NCBI GenBank assembly: GCA_022393335.1
Contig: JAJEKB010021102.1
Location: 378,840-442,839, forward strand
Direction: 5' to 3'
From: Macrotrachela quadricornifera
Taxonomy: Eukaryota > Rotifera > Eurotatoria > Philodinida > Philodinidae
DNA: 64,000 bases
Shown here: positions 1-11,231 of the stretch, piece after piece
Layout: the number at the start of each line of letters is the position of its first letter
Numbering within the stretch: position 1 is the first letter of the stretch
Notes under the pieces: generated by a model
The model's database searches: none
Told to the model about the DNA's origin: nothing
The model's input: only the letters and a program-made list of their open reading frames with translations
Program-made: the position numbers and the translations under genes

Positions 1-303
1 TTGTTTTCGTTGGAGCGAATATAATGTAGGCAGGTGGGAATGGTTATAAAACGTACGAATCCATCGTCAAATAGTTGCTCCATATCCGAATACTTCTCCA
101 ACGGATCGAAAATAATAGTCATTTTGTCTTTGCTACTATGTAACATAAAGATTGGGCAGCGTCTATCCCAACAGCGCAAAAGCTTTTCCTTGCATGAATT
201 CCATACTTGACGGACATAAGTCGATGAACAAATAATACGAAGTAAACCAATAGCAGCTACAGGATAAGAAATTTGCTTATGCCCACTGTATTTTACTCTA
301 TAG
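1..303 (-). CDS. Partial exon, possible alpha/beta-hydrolase C-terminal region (runs off left edge)
   Basis: Reading the minus strand from about 303 to 1 gives roughly 100 codons with no stop. The frame has a TAG just upstream, and a good splice acceptor (tctatag) lies at the boundary, so this looks like an internal or last exon of a gene continuing beyond the window. The peptide has an Asp in HSSKDKM and, about 30 residues later, a His in IPTCLHYIR. In alpha/beta-hydrolases the late catalytic Asp sits in a similar HG/HS-x-D context and the catalytic His follows in a similar place, so a hydrolase C-terminal half is my best guess. The stretch has higher GC than the flanking DNA, which supports coding. 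No start or stop is visible. The family call is inference; the open exon is seen directly. Confidence 0.4.
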
Positions 304-720
304 AACTATTATTTTGTGACAGAGGAGAAGTTTCTTTCACGACGACAATATTATGCATGCTGTTTTGAAGTATCATCACAGGCTTCAATAATGAATTTTA
401 ATCATATATGCTGACAACTAGTAGTCCTAATACATTCAGGTGTGCATGCGTTTATCTCTTCGCAAATGTATTTTATCCTGTTTCATTCTACGACACGTAG
501 CTATTTTTTCTCCCTCTCCATCTAAATAAATGTGTTATTTCTTGAGTATAATGAGGCAAAAGTGAGACCTTTGGGTCGTATATTGTTCCTTTTCACTGGT
601 GCTCGTTTTTACAAAGACTGCGAAACGCGTACTTCAAAATTTTAAGCTAACTATAGATCATGGATTGACATCAGTCGAGGGGATAACTCCTTCAAGTAAA
701 AAATCAATTTTCACTTGAAT
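304..720. other. Non-coding stretch, upstream intron or intergenic
   Basis: No open frame with recognisable content. The part next to 303 is probably intron of the gene that leaves the window on the left. Confidence 0.4.
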
Positions 721-1150
721 CAATTCCGTTGGATAGAATTTAGTGAGTAATTAAAAAGCCTGCTTTGTCTTGGTTGTCTGAGCCTCAGAAGCTGCGATAT
801 TGAATTGTTAAGTTGTTAATTTATAGCAAAAATATACTGAGACAAGGCATTTGAAATAGATCGGTATATCGACATTTTTTATGGAAAAACTTCGCTTTTT
901 CAGCATAGATGAAAGGAGCTACCCACCATCTATGCTGAAAATATGAGCTTTGCACGATATTCCATTCCAAAGAAACCGAAGTTTTTCCATAAAAAATGTC
1001 GATCTACTGATCTATTTCGAATGCTTTATCTCAGTATATTTTTTTTAAAAATTAACTACTTAACAATCCAATATCCCAGCTTCCGAGGCTCAGACAACTA
1101 AAACAAAACAGGCTTTTTCATTACTCACTAAATTCTATCCAACGGAATTG
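721..1150. repeat. Fold-back (inverted-repeat) element, 430 bp
   Basis: The two halves are reverse complements. The outer ends read caattccgttgg (721) and ccaacggaattg (ending 1150). The arms include 871-894 against 977-1000, an exact 24-base match. A separate small hairpin lies near the centre, with arms at about 897-911 and 927-941. Mismatches in the arms show it is not fresh. No coding capacity and no clear target-site duplication were seen, so it is a non-autonomous TIR or fold-back element, or a local inverted duplication. Confidence 0.85.
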
Positions 1151-3065
1151 CGTCGTTGGTGTAAGTGAGAAAGAATGGATAGTAGAATAAATTTATCCAC
1201 TTGAATATTCAGTCAGCTACAAAGGCTTTGACCGAAGAAAGTGACCAAGGAGTCTCCTACTCGAGCAACAAAAAATGCAGTCAAGACAACATTAGAGTAG
1301 CTTGTTTCAGTAGTTAATTCACTTCTATCTAGCTTAATGTCGTGGACAGATTAAAGGACGTCGAGAAATGAAATACTTTCGATTCTGGCAACAGAACTCT
1401 AAACATCAACTCGTTGCATATGGTTACTACTAAATAGCTCGACAGCATCAATTCTCCGAGTTAACAAGCATGTGGAATTGAAATCTTCCGTGTTCAGATT
1501 AGTTCACAATCCATGATGATGATTATAATCGATGGGTCGAATTTTGTGAGACTTTTACTATTCTTTTTTGGGGAGGGTCCTAATCTTGCTAACTGTGCCA
1601 TTTGATCGGACGATGTGATATTCAAACTAACAGATCAAATTAGTCGCTATTTGTTTACTTTATTGGACAATACAAAACCCGAAAGTGAAATGGAAGGAAA
1701 GAATGCAAGCCGAAGGACTCACTGTAAGGGGGAAAAACTGACTTAAATCATCTGAATATCAAAATTAAATCATTGTATATTATGTTAAATCATATGAAAA
1801 AATGATTTTTGATGATTTTAAATCAATTTAAATCACAGTTACGAATCGTTTTGTGCCCCTTCACTCACTTTGCGAGATGGTGTTTGGCTTCAGAGAGTTA
1901 GCAACCGTTTTTCCGAAGAAACGGTATCTTGTCAAAGCTATATGTGAATGCCTACCCGCTGTTTCTACCCATACTTGTATCGTATACCAAGCAAACGATC
2001 CATTTTCTCAAGCAAGTTGGCACATCACCTCACTATGTACCTGACGTTCGAGAATGCCTGATTAGAAATTGGTAGCAAGGTAGATTAGTCGTCAAGATCC
2101 GATTGACTGGTCTACCAGGTCGTCTGACCTAACAATAGTAGATTTCTTCTTGTAGAAATACGCCAAAGATATCGTGTACAAAAACAAACCTCAAAGTCCA
2201 ATCTACCTGAACTAGTCAATTCACTTGGCATGCCGAACTTAAAACTCTTATTTGTGTGAAAAAGCTTATGAAGTAGTGTCTAGCAGACTTCAATGATGCA
2301 CTGATGCTAATGGACACCAATTCGAACATTTGGTGAACTTGTTTCAAAATGTTAATTTATGCGACCAAAGAAAAGTTAGCTTTAAATATAGCGTTTACGA
2401 GTTTCTAGTTTTTTACCAACTTACAGCTTGTAAATTCGTGTTTATTTTCTTCAGCATCACCCACCGGCTTAGTATAGTCGAGAGTATATACTTGAGCGAT
2501 CAAAAACAAACTGATTAAAATTGTGAGCGAAAATTTTCGGTGGAAACTATAAACTCATAAACTTCAAATATGGAGCTCATTTTTTTGTCTGATTTATGCG
2601 CATCATTTTATATCTTGATTAAAGACTTTTGATAGTGATTTGTTTTATCAACATGTGAGGTTAGAAATGCAAATATATTTGGAAAACGTGACAACCGTAG
2701 CCATATTCACCACAAAGAAGGAACATTCCTTTATATTGATCTTTCGTTCCACACTAAGAATTCATATCACATATATAGTCCTGCAGAACACGAATACATT
2801 AAGCGAGAGCTAGAACATTTTGATATTAAACGAGATGCTTAAAGAACATATAGAGAGGACGACAACACCATGCTAGTGAACGACATCGAAGAAAAACACA
2901 CAGTGAGAGAGAGAGCAAAGATGAACGACTTGCATTAATAGTAGCTATACCATTTATCAATGTCTTCAACCCACATTCGAGATTACACTCGAACAAATAG
3001 GTTGGCCTGTAAGTAACGCAACGTAGTATTTTTGCGATTCTTTTTTTCGCAGATCGTCAGCTAGA
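1151..3065. other. Intergenic, no recognisable gene
   Basis: Only short open frames with no family signature. A low-complexity run of aaatcaa/aaatcat words lies at about 1745-1840. Nothing else is supportable. Confidence 0.4.
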
Positions 3066-3546
3066 TTCCATACTGATACCGTATATACATCTTTGATGGC
3101 TTAACAAGCTCTGTAAATTTCGACCGCACAGAGTGAAATTTGACTGGAAAAAGTACCAGTACACCGTATATATTCATGTAGCAGTAAAACAAAATATTAT
3201 CATCCTGATAAATTTGGTTCTTTTCTGTGGTTCCACTAACATGAAATTTTGACGTTAACATAGGGTTTTCTGGGCTTTGCATTGGCTATTGAAAGTCTCG
3301 CGAGTCAGATTTACCGCAAGAATGTTTAAAGAAACTCTACAAAAGCAGAATCATTTGTCAAAAGTTGATATTACTGGGAACACTAAAAAATCCAAATTCA
3401 TCAGAATAATATTAAATTTTCGTTTTACTGCTACACAACTGAATACGATGCATTGGTACTTTTCTCGACCGACTTTGACTATGTACGATTAGAATTTGCA
3501 AAATTTGCTAAGCTATCAAAGATGTATCTATGGTATCAGCATGTGA
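3066..3546. repeat. Fold-back element, about 480 bp, diverged arms
   Basis: The left arm (atactgataccgtatatac, from about 3069) is matched in reverse complement by the right arm ending near 3543 (tatctatggtatcagcatg). Further paired blocks are acatctttgatggctta / taagctatcaaagatgt and gtagcagtaaaac / gttttactgctac. The centre is near 3305. The arms have many substitutions and small gaps, so the copy is old. No protein is encoded; the open frames on both strands are by-products of the palindrome. Confidence 0.75.
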
Positions 3547-4169
3547 TCTAACTGAAGACCGATAAGAAAAAGAATCGAACACATACTATGTTACATTATT
3601 TATGGACTGATTTGCATCCATTGATCACTCTATTCAGTGTTCCAAGAGCCCGTTCAAAAATTAAACAGAAATATCTCCTATACAGCTCAAGTGATCTATT
3701 TGTTTTTTTAAATAACATATTAGTATATTCTTTGAAGGTTTGTTTCATGAAAATTTCAACTAAACATCTGTGTCGCGAAATATGATAATAGATAAATATT
3801 TTTATTGGTGCTCAGATTTTCAGTCTCCTGTCGCTCTGAGATGGAAATTACTATTTGAATATTGCAAGAACATGGCAAATGTTATTTTCGACGCTCGTTA
3901 TGAATGTTCTCAATTGTTTATTGTACCAGTTTTACCAAGTCGTTGAAGTGTTGCTATAATATTAGCTATACATGGTAGGGCTGGCACGTTTACTTTATTT
4001 TTTCTTTAGGTAAATAAGGTAAAGTAAAATAAATTATGTACTATTTACTTTAGAAAAGTAAATATTTTATTTGCTATTCACTTTTGCAAAGTAAATATAG
4101 AAATGTAGTTTATACTTCTCATTCAGATCTGCAAGTTGAGTATATTCTTACATCAAAATTTTATGTCAT
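3547..4169. other. Intergenic; AT-rich agtaaa-word region
   Basis: No gene. About 3985-4105 is a low-complexity stretch in which agtaaa/tttact words recur in both orientations. Confidence 0.4.
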
Positions 4170-4335
4170 GAAAGCGAGTACCCAGAGGCCCTCATATCTT
4201 ACAATACAAGGGTACCCATAGGTCCTCAAGTGCTAAACTATAGCAGTACCCTTGGTTCCTCAACTATTATACTATGAGGGTACCCTTAGGTCCTTAACGA
4301 CTTTACTATGAGAGTATTCTTAGGTTCCCTACTTA
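4170..4335. repeat. Degenerate tandem repeat, about 43-bp unit
   Basis: Four diverged copies of a unit built around gggtacccttaggtcctcaa followed by a tatactatg-like tail. The same motif appears in the opposite orientation at about 22480-22590. Both arrays lie near a shared sequence of the type agtayctatcg...gtcgctgcg (about 4371-4400 and 22278-22310), so they belong to one dispersed repeat family. Confidence 0.6.
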
Positions 4336-4539
4336 GGGATGGCACCATACATTTATTTTACTAGTAACTAAGTATCTATCGTAAAATGCTGGTCGCTGCG
4401 TGTACTTTTCTATTAGTCAAAAAATGGTTTAATTAAATGGGCGCAAATTGTAACTCGCTTATTTTCAGCAGGTACCGGGATCTATTTTTTTCGGATTTAT
4501 TCGGATTTTTTAATAAATCCCCATACATCTAAAAATAAA

Positions 4540-4549
4540 NNNNNNNNNN
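4540..4549. other. Assembly gap, 10 N
   Basis: Ten unknown bases, probably a nominal-length gap. Sequence on either side may not be contiguous. Confidence 0.95.
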
Positions 4550-6949
4550 AAACAAATACTTCTCCCAAAAAGTAGTTGAATACCCATCGATTTATCCGAA
4601 GCCGATTACTAGAGGAACGGTTTGCCATATAAACACGATATGTTAAACGCCGAATGAGCATATACCTAAACAACAGAAAATTTGATTAATCCTTTCGCCA
4701 TGCAAGACTAAGTAACCCTCAGACCATATAATCTCATTCGAATTATTATCGAATTTGAATTTCGTAAGAATATTAGTTTTTCACTTACCGGTAAGACAAA
4801 TGATGAAAAAATTGCGGAGAACAATCTCCACGATCACCACGATCACTAAGAGCACTAAGAGCACTAAGATCACTAAAATCACTTCAAAAGGAGAGTCAGC
4901 TGAAAATATGTCAGAATTCACTGCTGTTGCATATGCTAGGAACTTGTGCTCTCTCAATTGTATGTCATCATATGTTTCCAAGTGTCGCGAGTGTTCTGAC
5001 CTAAAAAATTACTGTCGGTTGATTCAAATTGCTTTCTTTTTTGTGTAATTTGCAATATTACTGTACGCTGGCAAACTCATGAAAATATTCACTTGGTTTG
5101 TTGATTGAAGTAAGGAAATATACACTTGACATGTTTATACCAGTAATGTCATATACGGCTGCCGCGCTTAGTGAACTAACGAAACATCCACTTAACTTGT
5201 CTATTGAAATATTGAGATATTCACTTGGTTTTTCTATTGAAGTATTGAGATATTCATTTGGTTTGTCTATTGAAGTAATGAAATATTCACTTTAAAAGTT
5301 CCAAAAGAAACATTAACCTGTTGTCGTGGAAACTCTGTGGGTACGTGCCAACCACAAAGTCAAGATGAAACAACTTAAGGTGGCCATTATAAGAACCGCA
5401 ATGATCAGCATTGGTCTCTTAAATAAAACGAACGTGCACCCCATACTCTTAGTGCTTAATCAAATAATACTTGTAGATCGCGTCGGAGCATTTTCTTTGA
5501 AATCGGTATTGTTCTTCTTGCTGAGACATATTTTATAATATCTCTAAATCATAATAGAAGTGAGTGAATCAATCTTATATAAAAGTAAACACGACGTTTA
5601 CTTAGCTCGCTCATTAAGACTCGAACGGACTTCCTCATCATTGACTTGTGTGGCCAGTTTACAGTACATATCATATGCCATGTGAAATACATCCTGTCAA
5701 TAAAGAGTTTAGATACTTCTTATGTTTGATTCCAATTTAACTATCATGATTTCTTTAAACCTTATGCTGCAAGATATGATTCATAAAGTCAAACACAATC
5801 TTCGTTTGGTCAGATTTGTCGTCATCGGTCTTAGGTGGATCACCACTTGACTTGATTGCAGTGAGAAGAGCGGAATTATTCATGATTTTTAGCTGTATGT
5901 TTTAAATCGATGTGAATGCTGACGGAGTATGAAGTGCTGTTGTTATGTCAATGCCAATAGCTCGAGCTTGTTGGTTTTACAACTGAAACAGTGCAACGAG
6001 AGTCTAATTTTACTTTGTTTTCAAGCAAATTGCAAGCATTCTACTATGTTCTTTCCTTCCGTTCGAATTTTTTTTGACTTCTTTTTCACTCATTTGATTT
6101 GCATGTTCAATGAAAGGTTTTATTTAAAGAATTACAACACGACACACGTATACTTGAAGAAATACTACGCATCATGACACTTACCCACTATGAAGAGATT
6201 TCTGGGATGATGATATTGCAAGTAAATAGTATAACTCATCGGGTTCAAACTTTTTGGACTCGGATCCGATTGCACTTTGCACAATTGATATAGAATTTTG
6301 TGGAACTCACATGTGAAAAATGTGACTGTAAGTTTTAAGCCGAAGTTTTGCAGCTCCGCCTACCCCTCTCCTTCCCCACAAGCCAAATCAACAAAGGTGA
6401 AAGGTCGTTAATTGCATTTTCCTAGCAACGGCGGGCAGCAAGCACAAGACTTGTTTCCTAAGTTTCTTGGCCACCAAATATAGACAGTAAGAACTTTCAT
6501 AGTATAGTATATTGATATAAGGAAGCTAAAGATATGTGAGTCCCACATTTTGGCTCCAAAAAGGCTATGCTAACAAGGTTTTTCTAGCCTACATATATTA
6601 GTCGTTTCATAGGACACTACATTCCTGAAGCAATATAGCCGGTAATCTTATAAATATGAGGTTCGAAACTTTTTTCAAGGCAGCGTTCAAAGAGATCGTT
6701 GCCATTCTTACCGAACGCAAAATTTTCAGTTTCAGACTCAAATTCGAACGTGCACCTGGTAAACGAAGAGTTTTTGTACTCGAACTTAGTTTAGATATAC
6801 CTGATATGCATTGATAAAGAGGCACCGTACCCTCGTTTCAACGCTGCGAAAAACTTCTGGCAACCGAAATGCTTCTCGTTTTGTGATACCTGTGGTTATC
6901 CCGCGGTAGTGACAGTACCAATGAAATTTTTTAATAAGAAGCTGCAGAT
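4550..6949. other. Intergenic with short tandem arrays
   Basis: No gene is recognised. 4836-4884 is a short tandem array of 9-10 bp (actaagagc/actaagatc). 6340-6470 is unusually GC-rich for the window but has no coding signature. Confidence 0.4.
5189..5298. repeat. Minisatellite, 33-bp unit, just over 3 copies
   Basis: Units at 5189-5221, 5222-5254 and 5255-5287 plus a partial copy, each starting cactt/catttg and containing tctattgaagtattgagat. A diverged unit lies upstream at about 5089-5120. The unit length is a multiple of three, so it reads as an 11-residue peptide repeat in one frame. No start context, splice sites or family support coding. Confidence 0.75.
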
Positions 6950-8940
6950 TGGCCCGAAAAGTTCGTGTAAGTCATATATTGTGATGACCATAAGTTTTAG
7001 AACAGCAGGTTTCTCATTTTCTTTGCACTACTTTCGAGCGGTCAACTAGAACTCAAATAGTGCTTTGAGTAGCGCATAAAATGCTCTAAAAAATGTTGTC
7101 TACGGCGAAGTTCCATGGATGAACTCTGAAGACTGAATTTCTAAAAATCGAACATTGTAAACTTCAGATTTCTGAATAGCTGAGTAGAGCAATTTTCTGA
7201 TAAAGCTATCTAAATGGACACAAAATTCTGAAGAAAATGAGAGGTCGGCACGGCTAGGTATCGGCCTTTTTCCTGGGCGAGAGTTTAAATTAAGGGAAAA
7301 AAAGAAAATTGTCTCTAAAATCGAAAGTACACCGCCAACAGGCTACCAGCCATGTTGCAAGCTCTAGTATATTCTGTTTATGAGCGATATAGACTCTACT
7401 TTCCGTTTGAAAAATCTCTTAAAATGGATGGAATGTCTAATTTTTACAAAAAAATTTGATTTTGAATCTTGCTAAATTTCATTTTTTGTCTGAAACATTG
7501 TCAGAGATTATGATTTGATTTCGTTCTGAGAGAAAATTAATACACTTGAATGGTAAAACTATCTTAGTACCAATTGCGATTGAAAAAAAAAGTTTTTAGC
7601 ATGCTACTTACTTTGGAATTTTAAGTTCTCAAACTTTCGTATCCAAACATAAAAAAAATGATGAATTTCCTTAACGATACAAATTCGTAACGGGCAGTAT
7701 TTCTATCATAATTCACGAGAAACAGTCACCAACTTAGAGATCGCCTTTGAGTTGATACTTTGTACATAAGTAGAACCTCGTGAGACTAGAAAAAGCCCGA
7801 AATGATAAGAGCTGGTAGTCCTTCTTTTCAGAGTTATAGCCGTTTTACTGAAATTTCAGGCTAATCTTGAGTATATACGCAAGAATCGAAAGTTCATATT
7901 TAGACTTGAATTTTCATCCATAGATGGGCCAAATGGTACCTAGCGTATTCTAAAAGTTTTAGCCTAATCAGATGTTTCTTTCACGAGATACTATATTTAC
8001 AGAGAAAAGAGACTTTCTCGAATCATTGGTTAAATATGAGTATTTTTTAAAAATGTAGTATCTCGTGAAAGGAGCATCTGATGAGATTGAAATTTTAAAA
8101 ATATACTAGGTATCATTAGACCTATCTATGGATGAAAATTCAAGTCTAAGTATGGACTTTCGATTTTTGTGTTCATACTCAGGTATAGCGTGAGATTTCA
8201 GTAAAATGGTTATAACTCTGCAAAGAAGGGCTATTAGCTCTTATCCTTTCGGGCTTTTTCTAGTCTCACTAAGGTCTGCTTATGCACAAAGTATTAGCTC
8301 AAAAGCGATCCATAAGTTGGTGACCTTTTCTCGTCAGTTCTGGCTAGCTGAAAATCAATTAAATGCGTTTCGGTAATATATCTAAATAATCTCTATCTAT
8401 GCTAAAACTTTTAGAAACTTTACTCTTGCCATTGATGAGTTACAGATGTATCAATATGAAAAAATGAAATTCCGTAACGCTTACCACATCGATATGACCT
8501 TTCCTTACAAAGTTACTAATATGACAACAGCCAATAAAAGCTATATTCATGAGCAAACCATTAACAACTGACGAGCAAGCGCATTTTTTCTATTTTCGTA
8601 ATTATTATAACTTTATAGGGAAAGATCATATAAAAAGTGACGACCTCTCATTTTCTTCAGAATTTTGTGTCCATTCAGATGATTTTATCAGAAAATAGTT
8701 CCACTCAACTGTTCAGAAATCTGAAGTTTACAATGTTCGATTTTTAGAAATTCAGTCATCAGAGTTCACTCACGAAACCTCGCCATAAACAGCATTTTAT
8801 AAAGCATTTTATGCGCTACTCAATGCACTATTTGAATTCCAGTTGGGAGCTCCGAAATAGTGAAAGAAGATCAGAAACATATTGTTCTCACACTTTTTGT
8901 CACCACAATATATGAGCTGCACGGACTTTTTGGACAAACC
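6950..8940. repeat. Large imperfect palindrome / fold-back element, about 2 kb
   Basis: The outer third (6951-7245) is repeated in reverse complement at 8645-8940; for example agtagcgcataaaatgct near 7070 pairs with agcattttatgcgctact near 8803. An inner pair also exists: 7705-7994 against 8056-8340, including gcccgaaatgataagagct and agctcttatcctttcgggc. The segments between outer and inner pairs (about 7260-7700 and 8345-8635) match poorly, so they were replaced or have decayed. The loop is about 60 bp, centred near 8025. There is no transposase. It could be a fold-back transposon or an old inverted duplication. Confidence 0.8.
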
Positions 8941-9126
8941 TATAGTTGTGAGAATGCACTGTAATGATTCTCACTGGTTCGATACATTTTTAATGGTTTA
9001 AAAAGTGGTTTTCTTTAAAATGGATAGAAAGAAAACCTACAATTTCATTAGTGTCTCCCGTGATCTGGAGGATAGAATTTGTAATATAATATTATTAAGA
9101 GTTACGTATTAATGACAACACATTGT

Positions 9127-9825
9127 CTAAATAACATGGCAACTTTGGCCGTATATGTAGATTATAAAAAGGCCTACGATATACTCTAGCATGCTGGACT
9201 GCTAGTAAAACTACATGACTTGGAAATTCAGACGAACCTCTTAAAGATGATATTATGCTGGCTGAGAAATCATCAGATGTATACCACTATAGGTCAGCAG
9301 AACTGCGAAAAATTCGACATGAATGTTAGGCTTCCTCAAGGAAGTAGCTTAAACCCCTACTTCTTTATCATATACCACTATGACCTGAGCAAATGTCGTG
9401 GCGCACACTCGGGTCATCTTTTACAGATGACTTGAGTATGCTGATAAGTGTCGCGATAACGAGTTCTCTGTGCGCGATGTTAGAACATGTAGAAAAGGAG
9501 GGAAACAAAGTATGTAGCAGAATAGCAAAGTATGCGACAAAATGGAAACAATCGATCAACGTACAAAAATCGATCGTACAAGTATTTTACGCACAAATAG
9601 AACGCCCGGAAATGAAAATCTACATGGAGGGACAACAACTAGAGATCGTGACAAATTTAAGTATTTAGGATTTACTTGGACTAGCAAATTGGCACAGAAA
9701 CCTACAGTCGATCACTGCCTATCTAAAGTTGACAGAGCACTTGGAAAGCTAAAATGGTTGAGAGCAGATAGACAACTTTCAACTCCGGTGCCAACGTTTC
9801 CAATAAGAATCTAAAACAAGATTTA
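9127..9825 (+). pseudogene. LINE-type reverse transcriptase remnant, 5' part
   Basis: Three reading frames together show the order of a non-LTR retrotransposon reverse transcriptase. YVDYKKAYD (about 9151) is the first catalytic-Asp block; VRLPQGSSLNP (about 9328) is the LPQG block; FTDDLSML (about 9420) is a variant of the FADD catalytic block; YLGFTWTSKL (about 9660) is the usual YLG.T...L block after the palm. It is dead: a TAG follows the first block, and frame changes are needed near 9395-9435 and again before 9660. The endonuclease and N-terminal part are missing. Its 3' continuation is at 10608-11231, beyond an insertion. The exact clade (jockey-, RTE- or R1-like) cannot be told by eye. 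Confidence 0.85.
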
Positions 9826-10607
9826 CAGTGCACTTTGTTTTATATGGTCAAAGTGTATATGTACATTTTGCTTCTGTAGGCAAAATGCGCCAAAGTGTAC
9901 AAAAATGAAGTTTCATAGAATGTAAAGAAATGAAACAACGAATGGTCTGAAAGTTCTGCATTCATTTTATTTTCTAGTCTCATATTGCGTATAAGTATCC
10001 TACACACTATTTTTTTCGTTATTAGAACGTGCATACACATATATTTTTTAAGTTAATATTTATTTTTAATTTGGAGCAAAAAAAAATAAAATGAAAGAGA
10101 AACACTACGACTATTCTAAAATTGAAACATGTATTTGTAGTGTTTCTCTCTCATCTTAGTTTTTGTTTGAAATTAAAAGCCAATATGAGATGAAAAATTC
10201 AGGTACGTACTTACTTTTGGCTATGCTCTTTCTAATAACAAAAAAGTCAAGCATCCAGGGCACTTGTACGCAATATGAGATTGAAAAATAAAATTAATGC
10301 AGAACTTTTCCATCACCCAATAAAACAACGTTTATATTGTGTGGCTAAACATACATACAATCTTTATCTGATAGATCACGATCTATGCATAGTTAAAAGA
10401 TACTTTTTTTTGAAATTGAAAATAGTTTTCTATATATTGGAAGGAAAGTGTAAATTTCTTCCTCAAAGTGTACACCATACACTGTGCTTTTTGGAGAAAG
10501 TGTGCAGCAGCATGTACTTCGAAAGCAACAGATGTTCTGTACATTTTGCTTCTGCTGTGTACACTTGCCATTCGAAACACTGTCCGGTGCTAAGACAGTG
10601 CTTTTTT
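9826..10607. mobile_element. Fold-back insertion inside the LINE remnant
   Basis: Inverted arms pair 9930-10035 with 10205-10325; for example agttctgcattcattttatttt is mirrored by aaaataaaattaatgcagaact. The outer parts share acagtgc...ttt ends and a tacattttgcttctg block. A central hairpin (gagaaacactac at about 10098, gtagtgtttctc at about 10138) lies between the arms. The element separates two parts of one reverse-transcriptase sequence, so it inserted after the LINE. It encodes nothing recognisable. Ends are approximate because the outer few bases are diverged. Confidence 0.7.
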
Positions 10608-11231
10608 GTATATGTCTTTCCGCACCTGGCATGGATCTTCCTGTTTTACCCATTTCTGCCGAAGATTCAATGGGAACCGTTGGACAGGACGTTTCGAGTA
10701 GCAATTAGACTAGTACATAAATGCCCATATGTATCAGCGGTTGACCTATTTACACTAACTAAAGAAAAAGCATTGGAGTTCTATGCACAACGATACATAA
10801 AGAAGAGAATTGAAAAATATATAACACAGACTCAAGAAGACCATTCTTTCTTCACGACCTACTTTATTGAGACACTTTCAAAAAGAGAAAAAACGACTCA
10901 CTACAACACTACTTTAGATTGAGAATGGTGAAGAAGCTAACAACTAGACATAAATCGCTTTTGATCAAATGGATTAACTTCGTGGAGCAAGCAACAATCA
11001 ATAATTAAATACCTTAACCGATTAGTATCAGCCTCTATGAGCAAAGTAACTAGCGAAGAAAATCCCGATCATGACGAAGTGAATCAACAGCACATTGCTT
11101 TATTCAACCAGTAAAATGTTTTTTCCTTTTTTGTCTCCCTCTCTCACTTTCCCCCGTTCTTTTTTTCTCTCTATATGTAAGCACTTAAGAGTGTAACATT
11201 TACGATAAATGCAGAAACAAAAAAAAAACGC
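10608..11231 (+). pseudogene. LINE remnant, 3' coding end, 3' UTR and poly(A)
   Basis: The open frame from about 10612 to 10922 reads as the C-terminal region of the reverse transcriptase protein. It includes LDRTFRVAIRLVHKCPYVS and a basic helix AQRYIKKRIEKYI, the type of tail seen after the palm/thumb in LINE proteins. After its stop comes a pyrimidine-rich 3' UTR (about 11115-11180) and a short poly(A) run at 11218-11228, which marks the 3' end of the retrotransposon. The frame also runs upstream into the inserted fold-back, so the long open frame starting near 10275 is chimeric and not a real gene. Confidence 0.7.

Noticed and set aside
4755..5048. 97-codon frame with Thr/Lys repeats
   Set aside because: It is driven by a 9-10 bp tandem repeat (actaagagc) and has no other coding support.
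5098..5298. Peptide repeat SLGFSIEVLRY as a coding minisatellite
   Set aside because: The unit is 33 bp so it stays in frame by chance; no start, splice sites or homologue recognised.
10275..10922. 215-codon open frame
   Set aside because: Its first half lies in the fold-back insertion and its second half in the LINE tail. It is a chance read-through of two elements.
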